From positions 18,495-82,494 of the forward strand of contig NZ_MUXZ01000021.1 of the NCBI RefSeq assembly GCF_002015075.1: a DNA stretch of 64,000 nucleotides. The letters are read 5' to 3'. The position numbers and the translations under genes were made by a program. The notes below the pieces were generated by a model, which saw nothing but the letters and a program-made list of their open reading frames with translations, made no database searches and was not told where the DNA came from. The stretch comes from Canicola haemoglobinophilus. GTDB lineage: Bacteria; Pseudomonadota; Gammaproteobacteria; Enterobacterales; Pasteurellaceae. How positions within the stretch are numbered: the first letter of the stretch is position 1; the number at the start of each line of letters is the position of its first letter. Of the stretch, positions 1 through 9,551 are shown in pieces.

Positions 1-849
1 ACCGAGCAAGATCTCAAACCATTATTAGGTTTTAATGAAGAGCTTTCTTTAGACGAAGTCAGCACAATTTACTTGCCCCTTGCACGTCTAATTAACTACT
101 ACATAGAAGAAAATTTACGCCGGCAAACTGTATTGAAACGTTTTCTTGGCGGACATAATCCCAAAGTCCCTTATATCATCAGTATAGCTGGGAGTGTATC
201 AGTTGGGAAAAGTACATCGGCTCGTATCTTACAATCATTATTAGCCAATTGGCCTCAAGCAAGAAAAGTAGATTTAATCACCACTGACGGATTTTTATAT
301 CCATTAGAAATATTACAAAAAAAGAATTTACTACAAAAAAAAGGCTTTCCTGTTTCTTATGATACCCAGCGCTTAATTCGTTTTTTAGCTGATATAAAAT
401 CAGGTAAACGTAGTGTTCAAGCCCCAATTTATTCTCATTTAACCTACGATATTATTCCTGATCAATTTGATATAGTTGACCAACCAGATATTCTTATTTT
501 AGAAGGACTTAACGTTTTGCAAATTGGTTCAAATAAATCTAATCAACTATTCGTATCTGATTTTGTTGATTTTTCAATTTTTGTTGATGCTGACGAAGAA
601 CAATTAAAAGAATGGTACATAAAACGTTTCTTAAAGTTTCGTCGTAGCGCTTTCTCAGATCCAAATTCTTACTTTAAGCATTTCGCTAATTTATCAGAGC
701 AAGAGGCTATCGAAACAGCAAGTCAAATTTGGGATAATATTAATGGATTAAATTTACGGCAAAATATTTTACCCACCAGAGAGCGAGCAAATTTAATTCT
801 GAAAAAAGGAGCAAATCATAAAGTTGAATTAGTTAAACTCAGAAAATAA
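1..849 (+). CDS. coaA: Pantothenate kinase, type I (5' end outside window)
   Basis: Catalyses ATP-dependent phosphorylation of pantothenate, the first and regulated step of coenzyme A synthesis in the cytoplasm. The reading frame is open from base 1, so the start lies upstream; 282 residues are visible against about 311-316 in the family, so roughly 30 N-terminal residues are missing. An ATG-like start at base 73 is really an internal TTG codon and should be ignored. The P-loop GSVSVGKST is encoded near bases 190-216, followed by the VDLITTDGFLYP segment typical of bacterial CoaA and the LILEGLNVLQ strand. It ends just before a hairpin terminator shared with the convergent gltS. Confidence 0.95.
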   Translation, partial: TEQDLKPLLGFNEELSLDEVSTIYLPLARLINYYIEENLRRQTVLKRFLGGHNPKVPYIISIAGSVSVGKSTSARILQSLLANWPQARKVDLITTDGFLYPLEILQKKNLLQKKGFPVSYDTQRLIRFLADIKSGKRSVQAPIYSHLTYDIIPDQFDIVDQPDILILEGLNVLQIGSNKSNQLFVSDFVDFSIFVDADEEQLKEWYIKRFLKFRRSAFSDPNSYFKHFANLSEQEAIETASQIWDNINGLNLRQNILPTRERANLILKKGANHKVELVKLRK

Positions 850-853
850 ACAA

Positions 854-893
854 AAAAATACCGCACTTTCGACCAAAAAGTGCGGTATTTTTT
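854..893. terminator. Inverted-USS terminator between coaA and gltS
   Basis: Perfect inverted repeat TACCGCACTTT / AAAGTGCGGTA with a short loop, flanked by A and T runs on the two sides, so it can work in both directions between the converging coaA and gltS. Each arm contains one copy of the Haemophilus uptake sequence (860-868 minus, 878-886 plus), a common arrangement in H. influenzae. Confidence 0.9.
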
Positions 894-906
894 ATCCATC
901 TTTTAA

Positions 907-2115
907 TTAATGTAAAACATCAACAATATTTAAAAAGATTTTTAATGACACGCTATTTAATAAATCGATAAAGAATGCACCGACCATAGGTACAATTAAG
1001 AAAGCTTTATGCGAAGGTCCAAAATGCGACGTTACTGCTTGCATATTCGCAACCGCTGTTGGTGTAGCGCCTAAACCAAAGCCGCAATGGCCAGCACTTA
1101 ATACAACCGCATCATAATCACGTCCCATTAGACGATAAGTCACAAAAATAGAATACGCTGCCATTACAACTACTTGTGCCAATAACACCACTAGAATTGG
1201 TAATGCTAAGCCTACTAATTCCCAAAGTTTTAAAGACATTAACGCAATCGCTAAAAAGAGTGATAATCCTACCGTACCTAATACATCGATTGCCTCATCA
1301 GCCACTTTGAACTTCACAACATGAGCTAAAGCATTACGAATTACTGTACCTGTAAATAAACACCAAACGAAAGTCGGCAATTGAAGTGCGGTACCTTTTG
1401 TTAGAACATCTAAATATTGCCCTACAAATAAACACACCGACATCATCGTGATGGTTTCAATAATTGAACGAGTATTAATTTTATGGCGATATACTGGCTT
1501 TTCAAAAACCTCTTCTACATCATCTACATTTTCATCTTCTGGCACTTCGGCTTTATGCAAACGTTTCAATAAGAAGCTCGCTACTGGTCCACCGATAATA
1601 CCACCGAATACTAAACCAAATGTTGCACAAGCCATCGCTAGCTCTAATGCACCTTGGATACCAAAGCGATTACTGAGTGTTTCAGCCCAAGCAGCTCCCG
1701 TACCATGACCACCAGTCAGTGTTACAGAACCAGCAATTAAGCCATAGGCAGGATCTAAACCAACCAGTAAAGATGTACCAATACCCACAGTATTTTGTAA
1801 GATAATTAAGCCGAGAGCGGCAAATAAAAAGATAACGAGCGGTTTACCGCCTTTTGCTAAACGAGCAAAGTTAGCACTAAGCCCAATAGAGCTAAAGAAC
1901 ACTAACATCATAGTGCGTTGTAAATTAGTATCAAAACTAAAGCTCATATTCCAAAAATGGTGCACGATAGTCAAACCAACGGCAACAATAAATCCACCAA
2001 CAACTGGCTCAGGAATATTGTACTCATTCAAGAAACGAACTCGTTTTACTAAAAAATAACCAAGTAATAAAACCAAACAGGCTAACGCCACTGTTTCATA
2101 AGTATCAAAAGTCAT
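907..2115 (-). CDS. gltS: Sodium/glutamate symporter
   Basis: Inner-membrane Na+-driven glutamate carrier of the ESS family. The 402 residues match the usual length of about 401. The protein is almost entirely hydrophobic helices with two glycine-rich repeats, TGGHGTGAAW in the first half and GLGATPTAVANM in the second, the pseudo-symmetrical re-entrant loops of GltS. A charged loop (KAEVPEDENVDDVEEVFEKP) separates the halves. It is the only gene between coaA and dnaE that reads on this strand with its own ATG; an AAAGAGG ribosome-binding site lies just upstream of base 2115. It carries one uptake sequence at 1384. Confidence 0.93.
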   Translation of the reverse strand: MTFDTYETVALACLVLLLGYFLVKRVRFLNEYNIPEPVVGGFIVAVGLTIVHHFWNMSFSFDTNLQRTMMLVFFSSIGLSANFARLAKGGKPLVIFLFAALGLIILQNTVGIGTSLLVGLDPAYGLIAGSVTLTGGHGTGAAWAETLSNRFGIQGALELAMACATFGLVFGGIIGGPVASFLLKRLHKAEVPEDENVDDVEEVFEKPVYRHKINTRSIIETITMMSVCLFVGQYLDVLTKGTALQLPTFVWCLFTGTVIRNALAHVVKFKVADEAIDVLGTVGLSLFLAIALMSLKLWELVGLALPILVVLLAQVVVMAAYSIFVTYRLMGRDYDAVVLSAGHCGFGLGATPTAVANMQAVTSHFGPSHKAFLIVPMVGAFFIDLLNSVSLKIFLNIVDVLH

Positions 2116-2296
2116 ATTATCCTCTTTTTGATTGTTATTCCTGTACGTATTAAATCAAATACTAGGATAGGAAAATTAGCAAATTATCTTTGCAAATTAG
2201 GTAAGGTGAAGGAATGTAACAAAAAGAAAGCGTCTTTGTCTAGTAAAAAGCATAATTTACCTCATCTATGTTAGTTTCAAATAAACCAGATGCTTT

Positions 2297-5200
2297 TTAC
2301 TCAAACTCAAGCTCTACCGCACTTTCGCCTAGCATTGCCACCAAATTACTTAATAATTCATCAGTAGGAGTTACAGACCATTGCACACCAAAACGTATCA
2401 ACGCACGCCCCTCGTTACTTTGATAATACACATGAATTGGCAATGAGCCATTACTATGCGGCTCAATAATCCCTTTCAATTGACGAATAAATGGTAGAGA
2501 AATTTGTTCTTGCGATAGACTAATAGCTAAATTTTTCGCATAACGGCTACGAGCCTCATCTAAGGTCATTAGCTCTCGCACTGACATTTTTAAGCCTTGA
2601 GAGAAATCATCAAAACTGACCATACCAGACACAATCACAATGGTGTCTTTTTGCAATTTATCACCAAAGCGCTCTAACGCCTCGGCAAATAAGGTTATAT
2701 CTAAAAGACCTGAGCGATCATCTAGTGTAGCAATACCTAATCGACTTCCTTTTTTAGTTACCGCAAATCTTGATGCAACAATTAAACCACAAGCCGTACT
2801 CATCTTGCCTTTCTTACTCGGTGATAATTCGTTCAATCTTGTAGAGCTATAATGGGATAACTCTTTTAAATATCGACTAATTGGATGGCTACTTAAATAC
2901 AATCCTAAGGTTTCACGTTCGCCATCTAAAATCTGTTTTTCGCTCCAGCGAGGCGTATGCGCATAGGCATTTTCAACATCTTCTGGGCTTTCGGTCAACA
3001 CCCCAAACATATCCGCCTGCCCCATAGCTTCATCTTTAGCATGTTGGTCTGATGCTCTTAAAGCATCTTCCAAATTTTTAGCAAGTGCGGCACGATGTGG
3101 ACCTAATTTATCAAACGCACCAGATTTAATCAGGCTTTCAAAAGTGCGGCGATTAACTTGTTTTAAATCCACTCTGGCACAAAGATCGAAGAGGTCTTTA
3201 AAAATTCCGCCCTGTTCGCGCGCGGTAACAAGTGCATTGATTGGGCTTTCTCCCACCCCTTTTATTGCACCAATACCATACACAATTTCGCCATTTTCAT
3301 TCACACTAAAATGGTGCTTACCCGTATTAATATCTGGTGGTACAACAGTTAATCCCATGCGTAAACATTCATCATAAAGTCCCACAATCTTATCGGTATT
3401 ATCCATTTCAGATGTCATTACCGCTGCCATAAATTCCGCTGGATAATGGGTCTTTAACCAAAGAGTTTGATAAGACACTAACGCATAAGCTGCAGAGTGC
3501 GATTTATTGAAACCATAACCTGCAAATTTCTCCACCAAGTCAAAGATTTTCATTGCGAGATCGCCATCAATACCTTTTGCTATTGCTCCTTTTTCAAAAA
3601 TATCACGCTGTGCAGCCATTTCTTCAGGCTTTTTCTTACCCATGGCTCGACGTAATAAATCCGCTCCACCTAAACTGTAGCCAGCCAATTCCTGTGCGAT
3701 TTGCATCACTTGTTCTTGATAAACAATAACACCATAGGTTGGCTCTAAAATCGGTTTAAGAGATTCATGTTGATATTCCGCATCAGGATAAGAAACAGGC
3801 TCAACCCCATGTTTACGGTCAATAAAATTTTGCACCATTCCCGACTCCAAAGGACCGGGACGGAATAAAGCAACAAGAGCGATAATATCCTCAAAACAGT
3901 CAGGCTGAAGACGTTTAATTAAGTCTTTCATTCCTCGAGATTCCAACTGGAATACCGCTGTGGTTTCAGCTCTTTTCAACAACGCAAATGAATCAGGATC
4001 ATCTAAAGGAATTGCCGAAATATCTACCGCACTTTTACCCTCTTTGGCTAAACGAGCATTAATCATATCCAATGCCCATTTAATAATGGTTAAGGTGCGT
4101 AACCCTAAGAAGTCAAATTTGACTAAACCGGCATATTCCACATCATTTTTATCGAAATGGGTAACAGGGTGTTTACCTTCAGAATCACAATATAAAGGGG
4201 AAAAATCAGTGATTAAACTTGGGGAAATTACCACGCCACCCGCGTGTTTGCCCGCATTACGAGTCACCCCTTCCAGTTTACGAGCCATATCCACTAAGGC
4301 TTTCACTTCTTCATCATTTTCATAAATTTCTGGTAATCTCGGTTCCGCTTCAAAGGCTTTTGCCAAAGTCATGCCCGGATCAGAAGGAATTAATTTAGAA
4401 ATACGATCCACAAAGCCATAAGGATGCCCTAATACACGCCCCACATCTCGAATCACCGCTTTTGCCGCCATAGTACCAAAAGTGATAATTTGCGATACCG
4501 CACCACGTCCATAGGTTTCGGCAACGTGCTCAATCACGCGATCTCGACCGTCCATACAGAAGTCCACATCAAAATCGGGCATAGACACACGTTCAGGGTT
4601 AAGAAAACGCTCAAAGAGCAAATCAAATTCGAGCGGGTCCAAATCGGTAATTTTTAACGCATAGGCAACTAAGGAACCCGCCCCAGAACCACGCCCTGGC
4701 CCCACTGGAATATCATTATCTTTTGACCATTGAATAAACTCCATTACGATCAAGAAATAGCCTGGAAAGCCCATTTGGTTAATTACGTCTAATTCTGTTT
4801 GTAAACGCTCATCATAAACTGTGCGTTTTTCTGACCGCACTTGAGGATCAGGAAATAAGACTTTTAAACGTTCCTCTAAGCCTTCTTTAGATTTTTGAAT
4901 TAAAAAGTCTTCGGTGCTTAACTCGCCTGTTGGGAATTGCGGTAAGAAGTAAGTGCCTAAGCGCACAGTAACATTACAACGCTGAGCAATTAATAAGGTA
5001 TTTTCAAGTGCGGTTGGAATATCAGCAAATAATTCACACATCTCTTGTTCAGAACGGAAATATTGCTGTGGGCTATATAATTTCGGGCGTTTCGGGTCAT
5101 CTAATGTATAACCGTCATGAATGGCAACCCGAATTTCATGAGCCTCAAAATCTTCTGCATTTAAAAAACAAACATCATTTGTTGCTACTAAAGGCAACTG

Positions 5201-5773
5201 CTTTTGTCGTGCAAGAACTAAGGCTGCTTGAATATAGCGTTCTTCATCAGGACGACCCGTACGGCTTAAACTTAAATAAAAATGCTCAGGGAAATATTCT
5301 TGATAAAACGCCACCGCACTTTCCACATCTGCAGGGTTATTTTTCAGTAATTTTTTCCCCACATCGCCATTACGCCCACCAGATAAAACAATAATCCCTT
5401 CACGATGTTCGGCTAACCAAGCCTGATCAATATAAGGCAAATCGGAATAACCACGCTCATAAGCCTTTGAAAGCAACAAGGTAATATTATGATAGCCTTG
5501 ATTATTTTTGGCTAATAAAGTCAGTTCAAAAAGCTCATCGCCCAACAAATCACTTTTAACCAACACATCGGCGCCAATAATAGGCTTAACCCCCGAAGAT
5601 TGCGCCTCACCATAAAAACGCACCAAGCCACAAAAATTGGTAAAATCCGTTAATGCCATTGCGACCATTTCATTTTGCACACAGGCTTTTACCAAAGGTT
5701 TAACTTTAGCGATACCGTTAATCATGGAAAAATCACTGTGTACACGCAAATGCACAAAACGAGGCTGCGACAT
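2297..5773 (-). CDS. dnaE: DNA polymerase III alpha subunit
   Basis: Catalytic subunit of the replicative polymerase. I chose the ATG at 5773 (MSQPRFVHLRVHSD), seven codons inside the longest frame, because it matches the family N-terminus and has AGGA seven bases upstream; this gives 1158 residues (E. coli 1160). The N-terminal PHP domain begins with HLRVHSD; the palm carries the catalytic PDFDVDFCMDGR motif; the clamp-binding peptide QADMFGV lies near residue 920; an OB fold and tail domain follow. Five uptake sequences lie inside the gene (2316, 4026, 4834, 5006, 5313), as is normal for core Haemophilus genes. Confidence 0.97.
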   Translation of the reverse strand: MSQPRFVHLRVHSDFSMINGIAKVKPLVKACVQNEMVAMALTDFTNFCGLVRFYGEAQSSGVKPIIGADVLVKSDLLGDELFELTLLAKNNQGYHNITLLLSKAYERGYSDLPYIDQAWLAEHREGIIVLSGGRNGDVGKKLLKNNPADVESAVAFYQEYFPEHFYLSLSRTGRPDEERYIQAALVLARQKQLPLVATNDVCFLNAEDFEAHEIRVAIHDGYTLDDPKRPKLYSPQQYFRSEQEMCELFADIPTALENTLLIAQRCNVTVRLGTYFLPQFPTGELSTEDFLIQKSKEGLEERLKVLFPDPQVRSEKRTVYDERLQTELDVINQMGFPGYFLIVMEFIQWSKDNDIPVGPGRGSGAGSLVAYALKITDLDPLEFDLLFERFLNPERVSMPDFDVDFCMDGRDRVIEHVAETYGRGAVSQIITFGTMAAKAVIRDVGRVLGHPYGFVDRISKLIPSDPGMTLAKAFEAEPRLPEIYENDEEVKALVDMARKLEGVTRNAGKHAGGVVISPSLITDFSPLYCDSEGKHPVTHFDKNDVEYAGLVKFDFLGLRTLTIIKWALDMINARLAKEGKSAVDISAIPLDDPDSFALLKRAETTAVFQLESRGMKDLIKRLQPDCFEDIIALVALFRPGPLESGMVQNFIDRKHGVEPVSYPDAEYQHESLKPILEPTYGVIVYQEQVMQIAQELAGYSLGGADLLRRAMGKKKPEEMAAQRDIFEKGAIAKGIDGDLAMKIFDLVEKFAGYGFNKSHSAAYALVSYQTLWLKTHYPAEFMAAVMTSEMDNTDKIVGLYDECLRMGLTVVPPDINTGKHHFSVNENGEIVYGIGAIKGVGESPINALVTAREQGGIFKDLFDLCARVDLKQVNRRTFESLIKSGAFDKLGPHRAALAKNLEDALRASDQHAKDEAMGQADMFGVLTESPEDVENAYAHTPRWSEKQILDGERETLGLYLSSHPISRYLKELSHYSSTRLNELSPSKKGKMSTACGLIVASRFAVTKKGSRLGIATLDDRSGLLDITLFAEALERFGDKLQKDTIVIVSGMVSFDDFSQGLKMSVRELMTLDEARSRYAKNLAISLSQEQISLPFIRQLKGIIEPHSNGSLPIHVYYQSNEGRALIRFGVQWSVTPTDELLSNLVAMLGESAVELEFE

Positions 5774-5889
5774 AACAAATCCTATAAAAATCATTTGAGG
5801 GAAAAGTGCGGTGTATTTTAGCGGTATTTATCAACAAGCTCAATCAAAGGCAAAGGGCAAAAATCTTGGCAAATTATTACCGCACTTTG

Positions 5890-5921
5890 AAAAAAAGAAA
5901 CCCGACTAAAAGCCGGGTTCA
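5890..5921 (-). terminator. Rho-independent terminator of clpB
   Basis: On the minus strand an AACCCGG / CCGGGTT-type stem with a short loop is followed by a run of T about 20 bases after the clpB stop codon. The uptake sequence at 5879-5887 lies next to it. Confidence 0.8.
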
Positions 5922-5937
5922 ATTTAACTAAAATGAC

Positions 5938-8505
5938 TTACTGTTGAGCAACAACCTTCCCATCAACATAATCCACAATCACTTTTTTACCTGGTAATAA
6001 TTGCCCTGATAAAATTTGTTGTGCTAATGGATTTTCAATTTCTTGTTGAATAGCACGTTTTAATGGTCTTGCTCCGTAAATCACATCGTAGCCTACTTCA
6101 CCGATAAAATCTAAAGTCGCATCGGTAAATTCAAGCTGATAACCATGAGTTTCCATACGTTTAACTAAGCGTTGTAACTGAATAGTGGCAATAGCTCGGA
6201 TATTTTCTTTGGCTAATGGGTGGAACACCACAGTTTCATCAATACGGTTGATAAATTCAGGGCGGAAATGCTGTCCTACAACAGACATCACAACCTCTTT
6301 CATTGCGTTATAATCCAACTCTTTATTGCCTTGAATTAAATCAGAGCCTAAATTTGAAGTCATAATCACCACAGTATTGCGGAAATCAACGGTTCTGCCT
6401 TGTCCATCGGTTAAACGTCCGTCATCTAATACTTGTAATAAAATATTAAATACATCGCTATGGGCTTTTTCTACTTCATCCAGCAAAATCACAGAATATG
6501 GACGGCGGCGAACAGCTTCGGTTAAATAGCCACCTTCTTCATAGCCCACGTATCCCGGAGGCGCACCCACCAAGCGTGAAACCGAATGTTTTTCCATAAA
6601 CTCCGACATATCAATACGCACCATGGCGTTTTCATCATCGAACATAAAGTTAGCAAGCGTTTTGCAAAGTTCCGTTTTCCCTACGCCTGTTGGTCCTAAA
6701 AACAAGAACGAGCCAATAGGGCGATTTGGATCGGAAAGTCCCGCACGGCTACGGCGAATGGCATTAGCCACCGCAACCACAGCCTCTGACTGTCCCACAA
6801 CACGTTTATGTAACTCTTGCTCCATGCGTAATAATTTCTCTTTTTCGCCTTCCATCATTTTCGCTACTGGAATACCAGTCGCACGAGAAAGCACCTCAGC
6901 AATTTCCTCGTCAGTAACGCGATTACGCAATAAAGTCATCTCTTTTCCTTCCGCACTTTCTGCCTGTGCAAGCTGTTTTTCTAGCTCAGGAATGATGCCA
7001 TACTGCAATTCAGACATTTTGGCAAAATCACTCACACGGCGAGCTTGTTCCATTTGGGTTTTCGCATTGTCTAATTCCGCTTTAATATGCTGCGTACCTG
7101 AAAGTGCGGCTTTTTCTGCTTTCCAAACTTCTTCTAATTCCGCATATTCACGTTCTTTTTCACTTAGCTCTTTCTCAAGAATGTCTAAACGCTTACGGCT
7201 CGCTTCATCATCTTCTTTTTGTAAGGCTTGTTGTTCCAGTTTTAACTGAATAATACGGCGTTCTAATCTATCTAAAGGTTGTGGCTTACTGTCAATTTCC
7301 ATGCGGATACTTGATGCCGCTTCATCAATTAAGTCAATGGCTTTATCTGGCAATTGACGATCTGAAATATAACGATGAGAAAGGGTTGCTGCCGCCACAA
7401 TCGCTGGATCGGTAATTTGCACATGATGATGAATTTCATACCGCTCTTTTAAGCCACGCAAAATCGCAATGGTATCTTCCACCGTTGGTTCGCCCACAAA
7501 AACTTTTTGGAAACGACGTTCAAGTGCGGCATCTTTTTCAATATATTGGCGATATTCATCTAAAGTTGTCGCACCCACGCAATGCAACTCGCCACGGGCT
7601 AAACTTGGCTTTAACAAGTTACCTGCGTCCATAGCACCGTCCGTTTTTCCAGCACCGACCATGGTATGAATTTCATCAATAAATAAAATCACTCTGCCTT
7701 CTTCTTGTGCTAATTCTTTAAGAACCGCTTTTAAGCGTTCTTCAAACTCGCCACGATATTTAGCTCCAGCAATTAAAGCCCCCATATCTAAAGAAAGCAC
7801 TCGTTTACCTTTTAAACCTTCTGGCACTTCACCATTGACTATACGTTGTGCCAAGCCTTCCACAATCGCAGTTTTACCCACCCCTGGCTCACCAATTAAC
7901 ACTGGGTTATTTTTAGTACGGCGTTGTAAAACCTGAATAGCTCGGCGAATTTCTTCATCACGCCCAATCACAGGATCTAACTTGCCACTTTCTGCTCGAG
8001 CAGTTAAATCAATGGTATATTTTTCCAAGGCCTGACGACTTTCTTCTGCATTTTGATCATTCACTTTTTCGCCCCCTCGTAATTTATCAATGGCTTGTAC
8101 TAAATTTTCTTTTTTTATACCGCTCTTACGCAATATATCGCCTAAGCTTTTATCCTCTAATGCAGCCAATAAAAATAATTCAGAAGAAATAAATTTATCC
8201 TGATGCTGTTGGGCGAGCTTATCGCAAATGTTCAACAAATTGACTAATTGGCGAGATAGCTGAACATCTCCTGCATTGCCTGCAACCTGTGGCAACTTAT
8301 TTAATTCCACATTTATCTCATTACGTAATAAAGGTAAATTTGCACCAGCTGCAGTTAAAATAGGTGAAATAGAACTGTCTTGCTGGTTTAAAAGTGCGGT
8401 CATTAAATGCACGGGTTCTATAAATTGGTTATCTTTTCCGATAGCTAAAGATTGAGCTTCAGCAATAGCTTGTTGGAATTTTGTAGTAAATTTATCTATG
8501 TTCAT
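5938..8505 (-). CDS. clpB: ClpB protein disaggregase
   Basis: Hsp100 AAA+ chaperone that, with DnaK, solubilises aggregated proteins. The start was set at ATG 8505 (MNIDKFTTKFQQ), preceded by AGGAGAG, rather than the longer frame; the product is 855 residues (E. coli 857). Order: N-terminal Clp_N double repeat, first AAA+ module with Walker A GEPGVGKT and FIDEIHTMVGAG, the coiled-coil middle domain (about residues 400-540, rich in E, K, L), the second AAA+ module with GPTGVGKT, and the C-terminal D2-small domain. The promoter region contains CTTGAAA, which resembles a heat-shock -35 element. Confidence 0.97.
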   Translation of the reverse strand: MNIDKFTTKFQQAIAEAQSLAIGKDNQFIEPVHLMTALLNQQDSSISPILTAAGANLPLLRNEINVELNKLPQVAGNAGDVQLSRQLVNLLNICDKLAQQHQDKFISSELFLLAALEDKSLGDILRKSGIKKENLVQAIDKLRGGEKVNDQNAEESRQALEKYTIDLTARAESGKLDPVIGRDEEIRRAIQVLQRRTKNNPVLIGEPGVGKTAIVEGLAQRIVNGEVPEGLKGKRVLSLDMGALIAGAKYRGEFEERLKAVLKELAQEEGRVILFIDEIHTMVGAGKTDGAMDAGNLLKPSLARGELHCVGATTLDEYRQYIEKDAALERRFQKVFVGEPTVEDTIAILRGLKERYEIHHHVQITDPAIVAAATLSHRYISDRQLPDKAIDLIDEAASSIRMEIDSKPQPLDRLERRIIQLKLEQQALQKEDDEASRKRLDILEKELSEKEREYAELEEVWKAEKAALSGTQHIKAELDNAKTQMEQARRVSDFAKMSELQYGIIPELEKQLAQAESAEGKEMTLLRNRVTDEEIAEVLSRATGIPVAKMMEGEKEKLLRMEQELHKRVVGQSEAVVAVANAIRRSRAGLSDPNRPIGSFLFLGPTGVGKTELCKTLANFMFDDENAMVRIDMSEFMEKHSVSRLVGAPPGYVGYEEGGYLTEAVRRRPYSVILLDEVEKAHSDVFNILLQVLDDGRLTDGQGRTVDFRNTVVIMTSNLGSDLIQGNKELDYNAMKEVVMSVVGQHFRPEFINRIDETVVFHPLAKENIRAIATIQLQRLVKRMETHGYQLEFTDATLDFIGEVGYDVIYGARPLKRAIQQEIENPLAQQILSGQLLPGKKVIVDYVDGKVVAQQ

Positions 8506-8579
8506 AATCTCTCCTAAAATTGATGTTTGCATTTCAGTCTAAAATAAAACTTAAAATGAAATGCCTTATATTCGCTCAA

Positions 8580-8611
8580 CATAAGTAAGATTAATCACAA
8601 ATATTTCAAGA
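8580..8611 (-). promoter_or_regulatory. Possible sigma-32 heat-shock promoter of clpB
   Basis: On the minus strand CTTGAAA (bases 8604-8610) matches the sigma-32 -35 consensus exactly. The -10 region, CTTACTTAT at 8581-8589, fits CCCCATNT only weakly. clpB is a classical heat-shock gene, so the site is plausible. Confidence 0.5.
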
Positions 8612-8641
8612 GGGAGAAGAAAAGAATTTTAGTAAAGAGAG

Positions 8642-9103
8642 TTAATGAAAGAATTTTTTGCCAAAGAAAAATAGCAATAAACCGATGCCGATAATAATAA
8701 AACCGATGATTTGCCAAAGGTTTACAGGCCGTTGTGCCATACCAATTAAACCGAAATGATCGATAATAAGTGCGGTCAATAATTGCCCCACAATAATAAA
8801 GAACAGCATATTGGTAACACCAATCTTAGGCGCAAGAAAGATCGTTGTGAATACCACTAATGCTCCCAATGGCCCACCAATTAACTTCCACAAAGGTTGT
8901 TTAGGTACTTGTTGCAACGCAGAAAACAGATCCATTTTCCACCAGCAAATGAACAATAAAACCAGTGTTCCTGTGGCAAAAGAAATCAGTGCTGCAATGG
9001 CTGGCTGACCTGCAATAGATTGCGCCAACTGGCTATTAATTGCCGCTTGAGTGGCTAAAGCAATCCCTGCACATAAGGCAATTAACATAAATGGAAGTAG
9101 CAT
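8642..9103 (-). CDS. DUF606/YdcZ-family membrane protein
   Basis: A 153-residue integral membrane protein of the DMT-superfamily half-transporter group once called DUF606. Five hydrophobic segments are visible, with the family hallmarks AINSQLA after the first helix and a GGPLGALVVFTTI segment in the middle. Start set at ATG 9103, which has AAGGAT seven bases upstream; a TTG five codons earlier overlaps that ribosome-binding site and is unlikely. Substrate unknown. It is divergent from oadGAB and has one uptake sequence at 8768. Confidence 0.8.
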   Translation of the reverse strand: MLLPFMLIALCAGIALATQAAINSQLAQSIAGQPAIAALISFATGTLVLLFICWWKMDLFSALQQVPKQPLWKLIGGPLGALVVFTTIFLAPKIGVTNMLFFIIVGQLLTALIIDHFGLIGMAQRPVNLWQIIGFIIIGIGLLLFFFGKKFFH

Positions 9104-9198
9104 TTTTTTATCCTTCAAGAAAATTCCGTGAGTGGCATTCTACGCTTTTTAAGCCAAGAATAAAAAACAAAAATATAGCTATGATATAAATCCAATAA

Positions 9199-9251
9199 CA
9201 ATGTGATCTAGTTCAAATTTTTCCCCCATAAAAAAACGTATGATATGCATG
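9199..9251 (+). promoter_or_regulatory. CRP site and -10 box of the oadGAB promoter
   Basis: Bases 9199-9220 read as a near-consensus CRP operator: TGTGATCTAG followed by a degenerate right half, with flanking A and T. A TATGAT -10 box lies at 9239-9244. The distance between the operator centre (9209.5) and the -10 centre (9241.5) is 32 bases, exactly that of class II CRP promoters (operator at -41.5), so catabolite activation of oxaloacetate decarboxylase is likely. Confidence 0.7.
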
Positions 9252-9284
9252 TTATTGAACTAAATAACTTTTAAAGGACTAACT

Positions 9285-9539
9285 ATGACAAGTGCACAAC
9301 TAATGCAAGAAGGATTGAACTTAATGCTTTCTGGTATGAGCTTTGTTCTCGTCTTCTTGTTAATTTTAATTTTTGCCATAAAACTAATGTCTAAACTCAT
9401 TAGTTACTTTTCATCTGAACCTGTTTCAACGCCTCAAAATACATCAACGTCAACAACAGAATTAACTGATTTAGAACGTTTACGTCCGGTTATCATAGCT
9501 GCAATTGCTCATCACCGCCGTCAACAAGGTTTACAATAA
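9285..9539 (+). CDS. oadG: Oxaloacetate decarboxylase gamma subunit
   Basis: Small membrane subunit (84 residues) of the Na+-translocating oxaloacetate decarboxylase. It has one N-terminal transmembrane helix (about residues 15-37, SGMSFVLVFLLILIFAIKL), a Thr/Ser-rich linker and a charged C-terminus ending RHHRRQQGLQ-like (AAIAHHRRQQ), where the gamma chain binds zinc and the alpha subunit. ATG is preceded by AAAGGA. It is the first gene of oadGAB, with 12 bases to oadA. Confidence 0.92.
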   Translation: MTSAQLMQEGLNLMLSGMSFVLVFLLILIFAIKLMSKLISYFSSEPVSTPQNTSTSTTELTDLERLRPVIIAAIAHHRRQQGLQ

Positions 9540-9551
9540 TGGAGAATACAA

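Noticed and set aside
5804..5887. Inverted pair of uptake sequences at 5804 and 5879 as a terminator
   Set aside because: They are 66 bases apart; the GC-rich hairpin at 5890-5921 is a much better terminator for clpB.
6623..7249. Open frames of 80-208 residues opposite dnaE, clpB, oadA and rnr
   Set aside because: They are Ser/Phe/Leu-rich antisense shadows without ribosome-binding sites, and the overlapping genes are certain.
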